Shown here: piece after piece, positions 1 to 12,447 of the stretch
How positions within the stretch are numbered: position 1 is the stretch's first letter
How the letters are laid out: the number at the start of each line of letters is the position of its first letter
Assembly: GCA_963965975.1 (NCBI GenBank)
Contig: OZ014411.1
Span: 12,850,501-12,914,500, forward strand
Length of the DNA: 64,000 nucleotides
Origin: Xestospongia bergquistia
Taxonomy: Eukaryota > Porifera > Demospongiae > Haplosclerida > Petrosiidae
Direction: 5' to 3'
The notes under the pieces: model-generated
The model's input: only the letters and a program-made list of their open reading frames with translations
Told to the model about the DNA's origin: nothing
The model's database searches: none
Program-made: the position numbers and the translations under genes

Positions 1-287
1 TGATAAATATAATATGTCAACTTTGTCTATTGATTTGTGTCTAACAAGTAGGAAAATTGATGAATGCACAAATTGTAAAATAATTACTTTTTTCTTATAG
101 TATGATCAGGGCTTTGTATGCTGCTCTCCTTCCAATATTCATCTTATTCAACATATCATTAAAGACAATAAGTCAATTGTAACAGTATCACAACAATTAC
201 AATACTATCATAATTAACAATTCTCTTTAAGAAAAATGAACTTACATTTTATTTTTAGCTACTTCTTGTATGTAAATAAATACTTAC

Positions 288-386
288 TTTGTTAAAAACT
301 TCTAGATTGGCTCCTTTCTCTGTTAAAATCAAAACAATATCCTTGTGTCCCTTCTTTGCTGCTAACATGACTGGAGTAGATCCCTC
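288..386 (-). CDS. Ankyrin exon, type B repeat, left gene (exon 4)
   Basis: This 99-bp phase-0 exon encodes one 33-residue ankyrin repeat reading EGSTPVMLAAKKGHKDIV, then an ILTEKGANLEVFNK end. The acceptor ATATTTAG precedes it and the donor GTAAGT follows. It differs from the right-arm type B exons at the first residue (E for V) and in Q-to-E and V-to-F changes near its end. The gene continues beyond the left edge, so this protein is partial. Confidence 0.85.
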
Positions 387-1772
387 CTAAATATATTATA
401 TTAAACCATTAATGTGAACCAAGACAACATATCAAAACAGTTGTATATTATATATGTTATCAATGTTATAATATATTACATCACTATGCTAGTAACTTTG
501 CAAACGGAGATAAAAAGCAACTCTCAACAATTCTTAGAAATAATGTTACTAATACAAATAACACTCTGCAATACAAACATAATCATTACGTCATGATAGA
601 CACTTTTATAGACAAACTATTATAAATAGAATTTTAACAATTAACAGTAATGTGTAGTAATAACAAATGTTACTAATAAATATTCGTAGTAGTGTAGTGG
701 ATGAGCTAGAATCCCTTACAAAGACATCAAACTCACATATTTATAAGACAAAGCTTCCAACAAAATTTAATATTTATTCATAATTCAAACAGACCAAATA
801 CAACAAATACTTTCTTTACCATAATGACAAAACATGTGTAGAAATGTTAGATCACACTTACAAACTATTATATTGTAAAGGACATATTCAGATCACAAGT
901 TATCACAGCATCATAACACCAGAAAGAAAGAAAAACAATAGAGTAAATAAAATGAAAACATTGGATTGAAATACACTTATCGCAAGTAATAGAGTAAATA
1001 AAAAAAGACATTGGATTTAAATACACTTAGAATTTATACTATATTTCATCACACTTACCTTCTATTATATTGTAAAGGACACGTTCAGATCACAAGTAAT
1101 AATAGCATGATAATTATGAAAAGAAAAGCAGTAGAGTAAATAAAAAGGAACACATTGGATTTAAATACACTTAGAATTTCTAGTATATTCATCACACTTA
1201 CCTTCTATTATATTGTAAAGGACACGTTCAGATCACAAGTAATAACAGTATCATAAATATGAAAAGAAAAGCAATAGAGTAAATAAAAAGGAACACATTG
1301 GATTTAAATACACTTAGAATTTATACTATATTTCATCACACTTACCTCCTATTATATTGTAAAGTACACATTTAGATCATAAGTTATAACAGCACCATAA
1401 TTATAGAATGGAGAAAACATATTACTTTAATATTTACAGTGTCTTTCTTTCTTATCCTACATATAATTGACGTTAATGTGTATAGAGATGCATTAATTTT
1501 TTTTATGGTAAACATGATGAAACACTAAGGAGAGATGTATTTCCAATAGCTATAAATTTCTCTTAAGCTAAACAACACAAATGCAGCTACCAAGTCTATG
1601 TGGCTACTATATACAAATATTTATATTGGCATTACTACTTTGAGCTTTTAAATTGTCTGTCTCTTTTATATCATAATGTCTACGCTATGTTTTCTTTAAT
1701 AGTTAATATCTATTCATTCACACAGCTTAAAACACTACAGTGAAAGACACTCATTATTGTGATCTGAATTAC
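387..1772 (-). other. Left-gene intron A to B with a short satellite
   Basis: This 1,386-bp intron is the counterpart of the 3,612-bp right-arm intron at 47,293-50,904. It holds about four units of the ~144-bp satellite. It also has the conserved flank with the antisense of TTTGTATTGCAG near 550. Confidence 0.75.
841..1400 (-). repeat. Intronic ~144-bp satellite, about 4 units
   Basis: Read on the minus strand, units end TTTACAATATAATAG, then three bases (TTT, AAG, AAG, GAG), then GTAAGTGTGAT. It is the same satellite as in the right-gene introns, but with about four junctions instead of twenty. Confidence 0.85.
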
Positions 1773-1871
1773 CTTAGTAACAATATTTATGTCAGCATTA
1801 TGGTTGACTAATACTTCAACAATGTTTGTATGTCCTTCATAACTTGCATAATGAAGAGCTGCCCATCCAAC
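1773..1871 (-). CDS. Ankyrin exon, type A repeat, left gene (exon 3)
   Basis: This 99-bp phase-0 exon encodes VGWAALHYASYEGHTNIVEV and then LVNHNADINIVTK, one complete 33-residue ankyrin repeat. The acceptor is TTACAATAG and the donor GTAATTC, as in every right-arm type A exon. It keeps the consensus alanine (NADIN) where right-arm copies have NVDIN. Confidence 0.88.
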
Positions 1872-4357
1872 CTATTGTAATAACAAACAAAATATTAACT
1901 CTCAAATTAGACCATTAACATTTTACACTAATAGTACAATAACACAGACTTCATAAAAGTAGCTAATCTTTAGTTCTACACTTTAATTGTTATGATTAAT
2001 ATAATATATCTATACATTGTCTATATCTATATCATGTTGTACATGCATGACATGACTACATCTATTACTACTTAGTAATTTTTTGAATTGGTGTTTGCAC
2101 ATTTATTACGACTAATTCAATGGAGATGAATAATATGAGATGGTTTGAACTACATACAGTGTAATCTAAGAGACTGGTAAACAAGCTGCAAAGTAAACAG
2201 TAGAGCACCAAACAAAAATATAACAAGTGTCTTTTAAGTTGTCATATCTGTACTTCAATATGACTCCCTCAGTTTGTTACTCACAAGTAAATAAGAGATG
2301 GTACTTTTTAAAAGACTATCCTTTAAATTATGGAAATAGCAATAAGTATGCCAAGTATAGAGCTGACCAATATACCAGTATTGTAATCATATCAACACTT
2401 AAATTATTCAATATTATGCAACATGTTGTAATTTTTAAATACTGCCTCATTTAAGTTTTAATACAAATGGCCTCTATAAATGACAGGAAGGATATTTAGT
2501 TATTGTATTGTTTGATAATAGTTCAGCTGGACTAGAAGATTTTTAGATTTGTATTAAATCAAACATGAAAACCATTAAACATTCTTAAAAGTATTACGAT
2601 TTATAAGAGGAGAGGCACTTTGTTACACTCTGATATTTCTTAAAATTAAAGATTTAATATCAAGACAGATAATTATAGTTATGACTCAGCTTTAATACCA
2701 ATGAAATAATATAAAGAAAAAAAGAAGTTTGAACAATATCTGCAGCTATCACAATAACAACACTTAAGAAAACTAACAACAGAAATGTACCACTCCAATG
2801 AAAGGGATGAAAGAATCAATTAATAATTACTATTAACAACTGACAATCCGCCACTATCTACAACATCATAAAGAAACCTAGAAGGAACCTGTTCCTATGA
2901 GGCACAGATCATTTCACTAAATTTAGAGGTTCTATAATTAGTTCAAATCACTCTGTACCATTGCTCCTTTATTATTGTACCAACAATATACAAAATTATG
3001 AAGTTATTTGACAGTGACAATGAATACCTCATTTTCTTTCATTTTTTTCTACACAGGTACATTATTTATGTTTCATTAGTTACTGCATGGAAAAACAATG
3101 AAGAATGAAATATGGTAGTCCATAAGTGAAATCTTTGAGACTTAACCTATACTTATATTATAGTCTTCTGATATAACTGTTGTTTCATTTTTATATAATC
3201 AATTCCAATTCAAATCAGTTGTTTTCATTACATTTTACATATTTGTACAATGTATATCAACTCATATTCAGCAAAACCACCTCTTAGGGTGGTTTAATAC
3301 ACAACGTTTGTAATGTATATTTGAAGATCATGTGAGATAATGTGAGACAGTTAAAATAGATGGATCATATTAATTTTGATGTATATTGAGTTTCCAGTAA
3401 ATGTAATGCATCTTACAATTCTATAACGTATATTATTTGCCTCATATCAATCAAGTATCAATATACTATGCTCTATGCAAAATGAAAAAAAATTATAAAT
3501 GTGCTTCAAATTTTGGGTGATTTATCAAATGAAATGCTCAATAGTTTTTTCTACTGTAGGTTTATGCAGTTAATTCAAAGAGCACAAAGAACATGAATGG
3601 CTAGCTTAAAAACTGTCTAGTTACACATCTTCCTTGTTTAGTAAAGTCTTGATAGCCAAACTACTTCAGTTACTTGGTTTTATACATTAAATACTGAAAA
3701 AAGTGACAATGATGCTTTAAAGTGACAGGATACTGAATTATAATATTATTGTAATATCAAAGTACATGCTAAGGCAAATTTTCAAACACAAAGAAGTATA
3801 CCAAAGTATAATGTTTATTAAGATTCAGTAGCTTTTAAAGACATTTAGGGTCTATTCTCTGAATGTATGTCAGTTAGCAAGACTCACTTTTGAATTCACC
3901 AAAAGTTTAATGTCAATTTTTTCAAATCACACAAGGATTTCCACGATGAAAATAGATTAAAATCAAGAAAACGTCAAACAAATTAATGGAAGCTTTTTAC
4001 AAATTTGTCTATACAAAAGAGTTACATTCTTATGAAGTTGGCTCACTAGCTCCTGAAATCACAAGGAAATACCATAACTACTATTTAAAGTGTTTCTTAG
4101 AGAAACGTTTCCACCAAATCCATTCAGAGAATGGACCATAAATGGCTTTAAAAGCTTTAGAACGAGAATTATTGAATAAAAGTGAATATTGTGTTTTTGT
4201 CCAAAAAGTATAGCTTTATCACTGCTAATTAATATTTATAATGATGGTATCTGTAACATTAAGAACAAAGTCTAGAATTAATTGTATTAAAAGGAAAAAT
4301 GTTTGGATGGATTGCTTCATTTTAAGGTTTAATGTTTTAACAATAAAACTAACTTAC
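1872..4357 (-). other. Left-gene intron 2, no gene seen
   Basis: This AT-rich intron matches right intron 2 after removal of the transposon there. The empty insertion site lies near 3,385-3,405 (TTTCCAGTAAATG flank). It contains a short hairpin near 3,279-3,296 (AACCACC with GGTGGTT). No coding sequence is recognisable; the open frame at 2,227-2,454 is not supported by splice sites or family similarity. Confidence 0.6.
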
Positions 4358-4450
4358 AGAATCAGTTGCATTTACATCATCTTCAATGGAGAGAGCAACT
4401 TCTAATCCACACAAATCACCATTTATAGCACATTTAATGAGAATGTCATT
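4358..4450 (-). CDS. Ankyrin N-cap exon, left gene (exon 2)
   Basis: This 93-bp phase-0 exon (31 codons) reads NDILIKCAINGDLCGLEVAL, then SIEDDVNATDS. It is the degenerate first ankyrin repeat. Its right-arm paralogue reads SRGADVNAADS in the last part, so the left copy has lost the usual G-A turn (RGAD to IEDD). Its frame is still open, with acceptor TATCATAG and donor GTAAGTT. This makes it the most diverged exon between the two paralogues. Confidence 0.82.
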
Positions 4451-4823
4451 CTATGATAAAAAAAAAACCCTAATTGTATTTGATAAAATTTGCATAAACT
4501 CAAATTGGTTAAATTAACTCCGACAATAACCATATTTTATTAGTTATGACATCAGTTGCCTATTAAAATACTTAAACAACTTTGTTGTGAGTGTAATAGG
4601 AACACATTTCTATATTTGATGAAGAGAATTAAGCACAGCAATGCAGTTCAAGGTAATTTATATTAAGTATCAAAAAAAGCTTACATATATAGTGTACACA
4701 TAGGTCAGGGGTATATATATTGCAATTTTTCATGCAAATTCTTATGGGCTTTATAGCCAGCTACATATAGTATTCAGGCTCAAAATTTTCATACAAAATT
4801 AAATTTCTAATCAGTAAACTTAC

Positions 4824-4868
4824 AATCAACTGTTTTTCCTCAGTCAGTCGACTCAGTCTTGTACCCAT
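4824..4868 (-). CDS. First coding exon of left ankyrin gene, myristoylation-like start
   Basis: The exon encodes MGTRLSRLTEEKQLI and ends in phase 0 at a GTAAGTT donor. I chose this ATG because the paralogue at 37,538 has the same start and the frame joins cleanly to the 31-codon cap exon. The sequence just upstream (TTTTTTAG then AAATTGAAC) looks like an acceptor, so an untranslated 5' exon probably exists further upstream and was not found. Gly2 with Ser6 fits the N-myristoylation pattern and Arg residues follow, so a membrane-tethered protein is likely (inference). Visible exons: 4,824-4,868, 4,358-4,450, 1,773-1,871 and 288-386, giving 112 residues before the left edge. Ankyrin repeats are protein-binding modules; no partner can be named. 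Confidence 0.8.
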
Positions 4869-4962
4869 GTTCAATTTCTAAAAAAAATTTAATGCATGAT
4901 AAAATAAGTTTATCTCACTGTAGTTTAAAATACTCAGAAATATCACTAGGAGACTGTTAGTA

Positions 4963-5493
4963 CAGTGTGTCCTCTATTATCTGAACACCTCTGGCCATTT
5001 TAATTGAGCAAGGTGTTCAGATAACTGAAATAATATTAATACTAACAAAAAAACTTCCCGAGTTTATTTATCATTACAAAATATGATGTCATTGTTGCCT
5101 GTTTCAGAGAAGAAAACATTTTCTTTGCAGCAATTTCCTTGAATGAGAGAAGAACACCTGTGTTGTATGGTGTTGTCTCTGACTGACAATGCAACCAAGT
5201 AATACACTTGTCTAACATCTCCCATGGCTGTTGTATGACTAATACAATTTACAGTCTCTTCTGGCTCATCTTCAACATCACTATCTATTTGATCCTCCAC
5301 CACATCATCGGATTGCCACGGTACATGTTCTATAATTCCAGTATCATCCACTTTCTTCCTCTTAATAGTGGCATTACAGCTGTATGCTAATATACGGACT
5401 TTAACGAGACCACACTTATAGGTCCGGTCTCGCTACTTGTCCGATTAATCTAGGGTTCGGGTAATCGCGATTCCGATAAACGAGGACACACTG
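4963..5493. mobile_element. Tigger/pogo-like deletion derivative, left copy
   Basis: The terminal inverted repeats CAGTGTGTCCTC and TATCxGAA are visible at both ends and are flanked by TA duplications at 4,961-4,962 and 5,494-5,495. The 531-bp element keeps only the 3' end of a transposase. It sits just upstream of the left gene's first coding exon and is shared with the right arm, so the insertion predates the inverted duplication. Confidence 0.8.
5064..5351 (-). pseudogene. C-terminal Tigger transposase remnant, left copy
   Basis: The frame opens with DDTGIIEHVPWQSDDVVEDQ, has an acidic stretch, and reaches NCISHTTAM. There one extra G shifts the frame relative to the right-arm copy, where it continues EILDKCITWLHCQL and FSSLKQ. 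That pattern (acidic linker, a helix with xCxTWL, then SLKQ near the end) is typical of jerky/Tigger-type transposase C-termini. No catalytic domain is present. Confidence 0.6.
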
Positions 5494-5495
5494 TA

Positions 5496-8400
5496 AATAT
5501 ATTATATATGCAGGAAATAATTTATCAAAATGGTAACATTAATACTAATTCATTATCATAGCACTATTGAAGAAAATTTGTTTAATTATGCATAAGATGT
5601 CTTGAAAGTATGTAGATATGATTTTATTTAAGAAAGAACGCAAAAACACATGATAATATGAGAATTATTCAAGCTAACATAACAAACACATATTTAAATA
5701 AAACAGTAGTAACTTTATCAGTTAGAAAATACATCATCAAGATAGACCTTCCATTTTGGTGATATGCATAAAGGTTACAATTATTTGCATTTTTGTTGAT
5801 CAATCGGATTCCACTACTCAAATTCTGGTTAGTATAGGTAGATGGAAGGTGCACAGTATTATATCCATTGTTTGCATGCTAGAATCTTACTTGTAGAAAG
5901 AAAACGAAGCTATTTCATGTTTGCTATCAAGGTGTGACTATTTACGACCTTATGAAAGTAAAAATGTGTTTATCTTCAAATGTAGCCAACAGAAAGGTAA
6001 AGATCATTAGTGTTCTATAGTTTACTTGTTTTTCTTATCATAATGAATTAAACTTTTCTGTGATCTTTTTCTAGACCCTTCTCATGAAGCAGTAAGGAAG
6101 AACCAACCTCATAGATTATATTCTGTTTAATTCAAAGTTTGACCATTGACTTTAATTTTTTTTAAAATTTAGCTACATGCGCGAGAGTTATATAGTTCGT
6201 TTACAATATGCAAATTTGCGTAATGCACGTCAAAGCAGATACAAGAACACCGTTCACTTTGTATTTCATTTTGTTATGACAGATTTCAACTTTTCATAGT
6301 CTAAAGAAAAGTTAAATAGGTTCTATATCCAAAGCGACGTAGACAAAAATTTTATCGGGAGAAAAAAGGCATAGCTCTGAGGGTTTTGTATATTCTGCAA
6401 CTTTAAAAAAAGTTAGTAAAAAAGGTTTGTCTGTAGTATGTAGTTTTAAGTTCGAAAGAAGTTAGAATCTAGAATGCCAAAGCATTCATTCAAAGCCGTT
6501 GTATATGTAGGAGACATGGCAAACTCGAGAGGCAAGTGTTATTTTCGTGCACTGACATATTATATATGCTTTAAATCACTTTGTAGCAGTTATATCAGGT
6601 TTTATTCGAATTCAATGAAAAACGCGACATTAATCTTCCTTAGTCTATCCAGTATAAAATAATCATTAGCATATGTAGCATAATTTTTGCATAAATAAAG
6701 CATCTTTCTTACTAATATATATCAATAGTTGTAGTTGCTACTACATTAAGTCATAGCACAAAGAAATTTCAAACATTTTCTTTTCAACACCAGAGATCAT
6801 ACACAATTGAAGTATTTCCTAACAGAGCTACAAATATTATAACAGCCTAAATTATTGAACTTACGTAATACGTATCCAACCTTTATCATCTAGTTGCTCA
6901 AAACTTTAGTTGTGTATCAGTACGTCAACTTTTTTCGGTGTAATAGATGGACACGCCCCATAGGGAATGCTAGATCGCCAATCAGATTTTTTCATTACGG
7001 CGGGATTGTCTTAAACTGCTCTAAATCTGAAACAACAGTGTCTAAAGTTGCAAAACGCTTAGTTTTAACATCATCTACCACCTCCAATCAATTACATAAA
7101 GTATAGAAGTCTTCATACAATACTGTTCCCTATTTTATTCTAAGTGTTTAGTAAGTTGTTCTCAGATAATACTAGTGACAGTATGGTTAACTAACTTCAG
7201 TACAGAAAGTGCAGCATGGGTTCTTTAGTTTTTTTCATTCACTGTTAATAAATTATTGTGGCTTTGACAAACACTATTTGCTGTCAGCTATCAACAGAAA
7301 ATATGTGCTAACAACTTTTGTCATAATTATCACATTCATTTGTCACAACAAATTAAATTTTTTTCAAAGTCAGCTATCAAAATTTATTGTAAAAATAGCA
7401 AAGTATAATTGTCAAATTGTACTAAACTTTTATTTAAAGTTTTTAAACTATCAATTGTGTTTACAAATAGCTGGAGCTTCAAGGTCAAATATCTATCACG
7501 TCATCCTTCATCAATGACTTGTATTATAGATTCATCCTAGACACATATGTACCAGCTACTATACATGTCTCATTTGAAACTGACTTGTGGAAATAACTTT
7601 GCAACCTTTTGATGGAAAATGCTAGGACATAATTTGTTTTAGAATGATATATCATATTAAATATAATATTATAATGAGGACCTAACAGGAAGAAAATGGC
7701 TGAAATTGCAATACTGCATTGCATTAATAGACTTGCTTAACTGCTATAAGTATTGGTTTAATATGTGGTTGTTTAATGGCTCAGTCTAATGGGAAAAGTT
7801 CCAATGCTGTCTTAATGAAAATAATGGGATATACAAGGAAAGGAATAGGAATGACAAAATTTACTCACAATATAAAAAGTTACCATATCAATGTATTAAG
7901 ATGCTTCCTTAAAGTAAAGAAATTCTTTTAATATAATGACACTATCGATAATAGGTGAAGGCGTTACCTAGGGTAACTGGAATAAGGTGACCAATTCGCA
8001 TGAGAATAGATAACAGACAGATAAGAGACTTCAGTAAGATAGATAACGGATAGATAAGAGACTTCAGTAAGATGGATGAGAATGGATAACAGCACATGTT
8101 TTGAAGATTGACATTAGATAACATTCATGAAGGTATAATGATGACAATTTTGGCTGACACATTTCGATTAAATACTATTAAAAAAGCTATGAAAACCTGA
8201 CAGTTACACACCTGCACAAACTTTAAACCACTAGTCTGGCATTGACACTTCTTCCCTTAGAGAGGAAGGGGTAGACAACAGAAACGGAACATCCCCATCA
8301 TACACCTTACATTATGTGACAATCAACAAGAATCCTAACCGTCTTAGTGATGGTAAAGCAGACTCATCTATGTATGTAGATAGAAAAACAGAAAAGTCAT

Positions 8401-9850
8401 GATAGTCATGTACACCTCAATAGTGTTTACCTGTATAAACATCATCACAATAGCCTGAAGTCACCTGTTTTAAAGCAGTATTCTTGACTTAAGCATTTTA
8501 TGAAATATAACTGCACAAATTCATTTCTCCAAAGTAATCTCTGGCATTCCCTTACTGCACTATTAGTGCAAACTCCTGATCAACCTAGATATATATGTAA
8601 TTAAAAGTAATGCATAAAGAAGTGAAACTTACATAATTATGAACCTTTTTAAAGAGGATTCTTTTCCAAGATGGTGCTAGAGATAGATATTCATTTCTTA
8701 TGCATTCAGTGAGCTTTTCAAAGGTTTATATCATTAGATCTTTTAAAAATTACATATTTACATAGGGCTTCATTGCTTCAGGCTTCAAGTTTATATTAAA
8801 GAATTCATGATCACATGAAACAGGAATGCAGGATATGCATATTTCATATTAATAATTTTCTTTCTAAAGAGCTAAGGTGGTCCTTTGTATTATTATCTTA
8901 GAAATAGGTCCAGATCAGTTTGCATTCTGTGTTTTTAAATTATATATAAAATGCTTCTATAAGTTATGACATTTTATATATATATGACATAACAATCAAT
9001 ACCTTTATAGTCCCATCATTGTCTTTAAAAAATTCATCGCTTACATGACCTTATCACAATTAAACAAGTGTTAAGTGATTAACATTGGTCATATGTCATA
9101 GCAAGAGTATGATAAATGCATGATTGGTCTGTGTCAAGTTGATTTAATTTATAAGATGGTGTTATTCTTTGAGATATCACATGAAAATAAAAGCCTAAGT
9201 GTCTATGTGTATAGAGTTGACTTTCTTTTTTGTAAGAACAACTTTATTAGGTACAGTAGTGCAGTACTTTACCTATATCTATATGATTAAACTTTACAGT
9301 TAGAATGTATTTCTTACTGTACTGATTTCTCTTTTGAAGCGGCAGCCATTTTATTGACAACAAAATTCACGAGATCACATTCCCTGTGGTCAATGCTTAT
9401 GGAAAGTACAACAAACTTTGTTCTTGTGGGTCATATATCATATCAAAAATGATGTCAAAAGATGATAGCTACCTGAACCTTTAAATTAAAAAGACATGTT
9501 TAGATAGTACTCTAATAAAGCTATGAATATGATAACATCTATTTCATTATGATCATGTTTAAGGTCAATAGCATTCCTGCCATCTTCACAAGATCATTAC
9601 TGATGGTTACAGGTATATGGAAACATGTATAAATATTGTAAGAGTTATTCACCTGATTGACTTGAGCCCTGACTATACATCATCCACAGACATAACCTGC
9701 AATATGACACAGTTTATATTAGTATGGATAATACATAAAGAAAATATACTACATGACAGTATACTAAATTCACGGCTTAATAACTTGCACTAATTTGAGG
9801 TCAGAAAACTTTCTCTAGTAATAAAAACAAAGACCATACCAAGAATGCAA
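5496..9850. other. Gene-poor region
   Basis: The part up to about 6,965 belongs to the inverted arm; 5,496-6,550 has no right-arm partner. From 6,965 to 9,850 I find no convincing exon. There is a short imperfect tandem repeat at about 7,985-8,095 (unit with GATAAGAGACTTCAGTAAGAT). Open frames here are short and AT-driven. Confidence 0.5.
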
Positions 9851-9857
9851 ATTTTAC

Positions 9858-10026
9858 TTGTCCATATATTGTAAGAGTTGTGATATTATTTGTTGTATTA
9901 AGTGATGTCACAGTATTGTGTATTTCATTGGACACAGTTACAATATAATGATCTATACATTGACGACCAGTAACTGGTGATGTCCATGTAACAACTACTG
10001 TATGAGGAACAGTAACTACAACAATG
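9858..10026 (-). pseudogene. Fibronectin type III-like exon fragment
   Basis: The minus strand reads VPHTVVVTWTSPVTGRQCID, then HYIVTVSN and a TTLTIYG end before a GTAAAA donor-like site. The VxVTWTxP and YIVTVSN strands are characteristic of FN3 domains, which are abundant in sponge surface proteins. Only the front half of a domain (about 50 residues) is visible, and no start codon or partner exon could be joined to it. It may be a remnant or one exon of a larger gene. Confidence 0.5.
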
Positions 10027-10101
10027 ATGTTTAATAAAGCTACATGCTTACCTATATACATAAAATATAAAGTAATAGTATATTTTGTTATTGTATCTTA
10101 C

Positions 10102-10434
10102 CAATAATCACAATAGACACAGGTGTCTGTACGAGTGATACTTGATACAAGTAAATAATATAGCTGAGATCTAAGAGAAGGCATTGAAACTCATCTAAAA
10201 TTGGTTCATTTATTTCTACACCAGATGTTAGTTTATTAAAAGGTGCAACAACTACCCATGATGTAATCGTAGATTTAACACAGGTAAGTTCAGCAAATGT
10301 AACCTGCAATGAGTGTATAACTCTCATATGTGAGGAAGTAGACTGCCACTAGTATTGACTGCACTAAATTCAGCCACTACTTCATCTTTAATCTCTTCAC
10401 ATAAAAATTGACTTTCTGGTATGAGCATCAACTC
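10102..10434 (-). pseudogene. Decayed exon of minus-strand gene (fifth visible)
   Basis: The acceptor CTGTAAAG opens phase 0 with ELMLIPESQFLCEEIKDEVV. The frame then hits TGA at 10,324-10,326. A two-base shift restores a frame that continues VIHSLQVTFAELTCVKSTIT to a GTAAGA donor at 10,101. The phase matches the preceding exon (10,541-10,659), so both belong to one gene. I do not recognise the family. Confidence 0.45.
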
Positions 10435-10540
10435 CTTTACAGTAAGATAACAAAAGCCTCTTAGAAAATATTGGGTAAGCCATACAAAGTTTGTTTTTTC
10501 TATATGAAAATTGAAATTAAGTCACAAAACACTAGCTTAC

Positions 10541-10659
10541 CTTACTGAGTGTTAGTGGATGATAAATGGCTTTATCAGAATAGATTTTTAGATGAGGCAT
10601 GACTGAAATAATGCTGCAACTCTGGATCACCATATACATTTACTAAACCATCTCCAACT
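10541..10659 (-). pseudogene. Decayed exon of minus-strand gene (fourth visible)
   Basis: The acceptor TTTGTAG joins in phase with the split AG|A arginine codon of the exon at 11,480-11,655, giving VGDGLVNVYGDPELQHYFSH. The reading frame must then shift by one base to read MPHLKIYSDKAIYHPLTLSK and end in phase 0 at GTAAGC. The 119-bp length is out of frame for the phases on either side, which confirms a frameshift. Confidence 0.45.
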
Positions 10660-11479
10660 CTACAAAGTAACAAATATATAATAACATTAAGACTAGTGAG
10701 AATAATTAACTGTCTGTCTTCATGTGCTAGTTTAGCTCCTGAACAAATGTGTGTAAACTGTTCACGTATAAGAGCTTAAGTAGCAATGTCTCTTTTGATG
10801 CATTGTTTATTACTAAACAGATTCGGTATCTTTATATAAGGTTTTATATCTAACATTAATTACATAAAAAAACTAATCAATTCAAATCTAACTCTCAGTA
10901 CAAAATGATGTTGGACCAAACAAAGTCTATCATATTGTCCACTAAATGAAGAAACAAATGAATTTTTAGTTTGTGTAGGAGGTGTGTTTTGCAATGCTGG
11001 ATAGTTTGGGAAAATTGAAATGTTATACCCTTCCATTTCAAGTATCTTTAGGGACTAAATTTTTCTACATAAGAAATTCTAAATACCTACAATGACCAGT
11101 AGAACTTACATATATATGATGTATTTTGTTAAGAATTACCTGAGACAAATAAAACCAGACTTCTTAGTCAGTACTGCTTAAATAAGGACCAATGATGATG
11201 AAAAGTGCCATTTGTGCCCATGTCTTGTAGTCTTGACCAAAAAATGACTGGTGATGATAGCAGACATTGACTGCTAGTTTATTACCAAACCCAAAATTGT
11301 TAAAGGTAGAAATATGAACCAGTATCTCACTCTTCTATTGTCTTCCAAGCTGTTTCATGACATCTTTCATAAGATATTTATAGAGTTCAAGCAAATGCTA
11401 TATGTAATACTTTTACTGGAGTACTCCTATATAAAGTGACATGAATTGAGTATCACGGTTAGTAACAGATATTTCTTAC

Positions 11480-11655
11480 CTATACAAATCCACTGACAAA
11501 TTTAACAATGGATTAGGTGCTTCTTTCAAACCATATGCTATTCTTTTTTCAGCTCTGTCTACTTCCCTACTTTTAGATCTGATATCATTCATAAACATCA
11601 TAGATTGGTCAGAAGTTCTCAATGTTTCAAGACCAACTAGGTTTTCTTTATCAAC
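11480..11655 (-). pseudogene. Charged exon of minus-strand gene (third visible)
   Basis: This exon has an intact frame (58 codons plus two bases) between acceptor TTTCTTTAG and donor GTAAGA. It begins VDKENLVGLETLRTSDQSMM and ends PNPLLNLSVDLYR. It is rich in K, E and R and probably helical. On its own it would pass as coding; it is called a pseudogene only because its neighbours carry stops and frameshifts. Family unknown. Confidence 0.5.
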
Positions 11656-11900
11656 CTAAAGAAACATAATGAACATTGAGTCATGGCTAGGCTTCATACT
11701 CACTAAGTACATTAAACAAAACTTTCAAACTAGATTAAAAGAGTCATACATAGACTATAATGAATGTTAATTGAAAATAGTGATGTCTATGATGATAGAG
11801 CTACTACTAGATATCTCTCTAAGCACCTGTGGGTTTGTCATACATCATAATAATATGACTTGACTAATAGAATTGAGGTTATGCCATTGTCATTATAAAC

Positions 11901-12062
11901 CTGTTATGTGGACAATGGTATTCCAATTATCTCAAGTGATTTGAATACTTTGGAAGGAGGTAAAAATTCAGGTAGTCTGAATGTCTTGACAGTCCATAAT
12001 CCAGGAACATCTATGCCACAGCTTTTCAGTATAAACCAAATAAACTTAGCATTAGACTCTCC
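11901..12062 (-). pseudogene. Exon of minus-strand gene (second visible)
   Basis: Exactly 54 codons lie between acceptor CATAG and a CAG|GTTTAT donor, phase 0 at both ends. It starts GESNAKFIWFILKSCGIDVP and runs on to FLPPSKVFKSLEIIGIPLST. The second-last codon is TAA, so either translation ends here or this is a nonsense mutation. Because the next exon starts in phase 0, I prefer a mutation. Confidence 0.5.
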
Positions 12063-12108
12063 CTATGTTAAAGACAATTAAATAACAATGAATTATAATT
12101 ATACTAAC

Positions 12109-12210
12109 AATTGGCTGAGGACTATGGAGAAGTCAGAACAATAGAGCAAACATCTTTGATTGAAATGGATAGAAGTCATCTTCACCATATTGACTCAAAC
12201 TATCAACAAT
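12109..12210 (-). pseudogene. Exon of minus-strand gene (first visible)
   Basis: The frame reads LSQYGEDDFYPFQSKMFALL, F, then an in-frame TGA, then LLHSPQPI to a GTTAGT donor. The splice to GESNAKF in the next exon is phase-consistent. The stop lies inside otherwise protein-like sequence, so the copy is probably inactive. Confidence 0.45.
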
Positions 12211-12447
12211 ACTAATACCTACATATTTTTAAAATATTCACTAAATAAAGTATGCATTCCTCTGATATCCTACTTTCACTCTCATCTCCATCATTAGTAT
12301 CATCATTAAGGCAGTGCGTTTTGAACAGTACAAGGTAAACTAACTTGATAAGACAACATCTTCTCATCAATACAATGTATTTCAAGTGGTTCAGTCACGG
12401 TCCATTTTAGGTTTAAGTGTTTTTTTTATAATCACTAACAACTTCAA

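Larger units (their letters stand above)
1..6965. repeat. Left arm of large inverted duplication
   Basis: The reverse complement of this stretch matches about 36,530-51,300 segment by segment: ankyrin exons, introns, the Tigger remnant and the sequence upstream of it. The inner breakpoint lies near 6,962, where the shared GGACACGCCCCATAG ends (partner near 36,532). The right arm is longer because it carries a ~4-kb insertion in intron 1, a ~2.5-kb transposon in intron 2 and a much larger satellite array. The left arm alone keeps about 1 kb (5,460-6,550), which looks deleted on the right. Outer ends are set by the window edge on the left. Confidence 0.9.

Noticed and set aside
5208-5390. Plus-strand frame across the left Tigger remnant
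   Set aside because: It is the opposite strand of the transposase remnant, which has the recognisable C-terminal pattern.
7209-7517. 102-codon plus-strand frame
   Set aside because: AT-driven composition, no recognisable domain, no conserved copy and no regulatory context.
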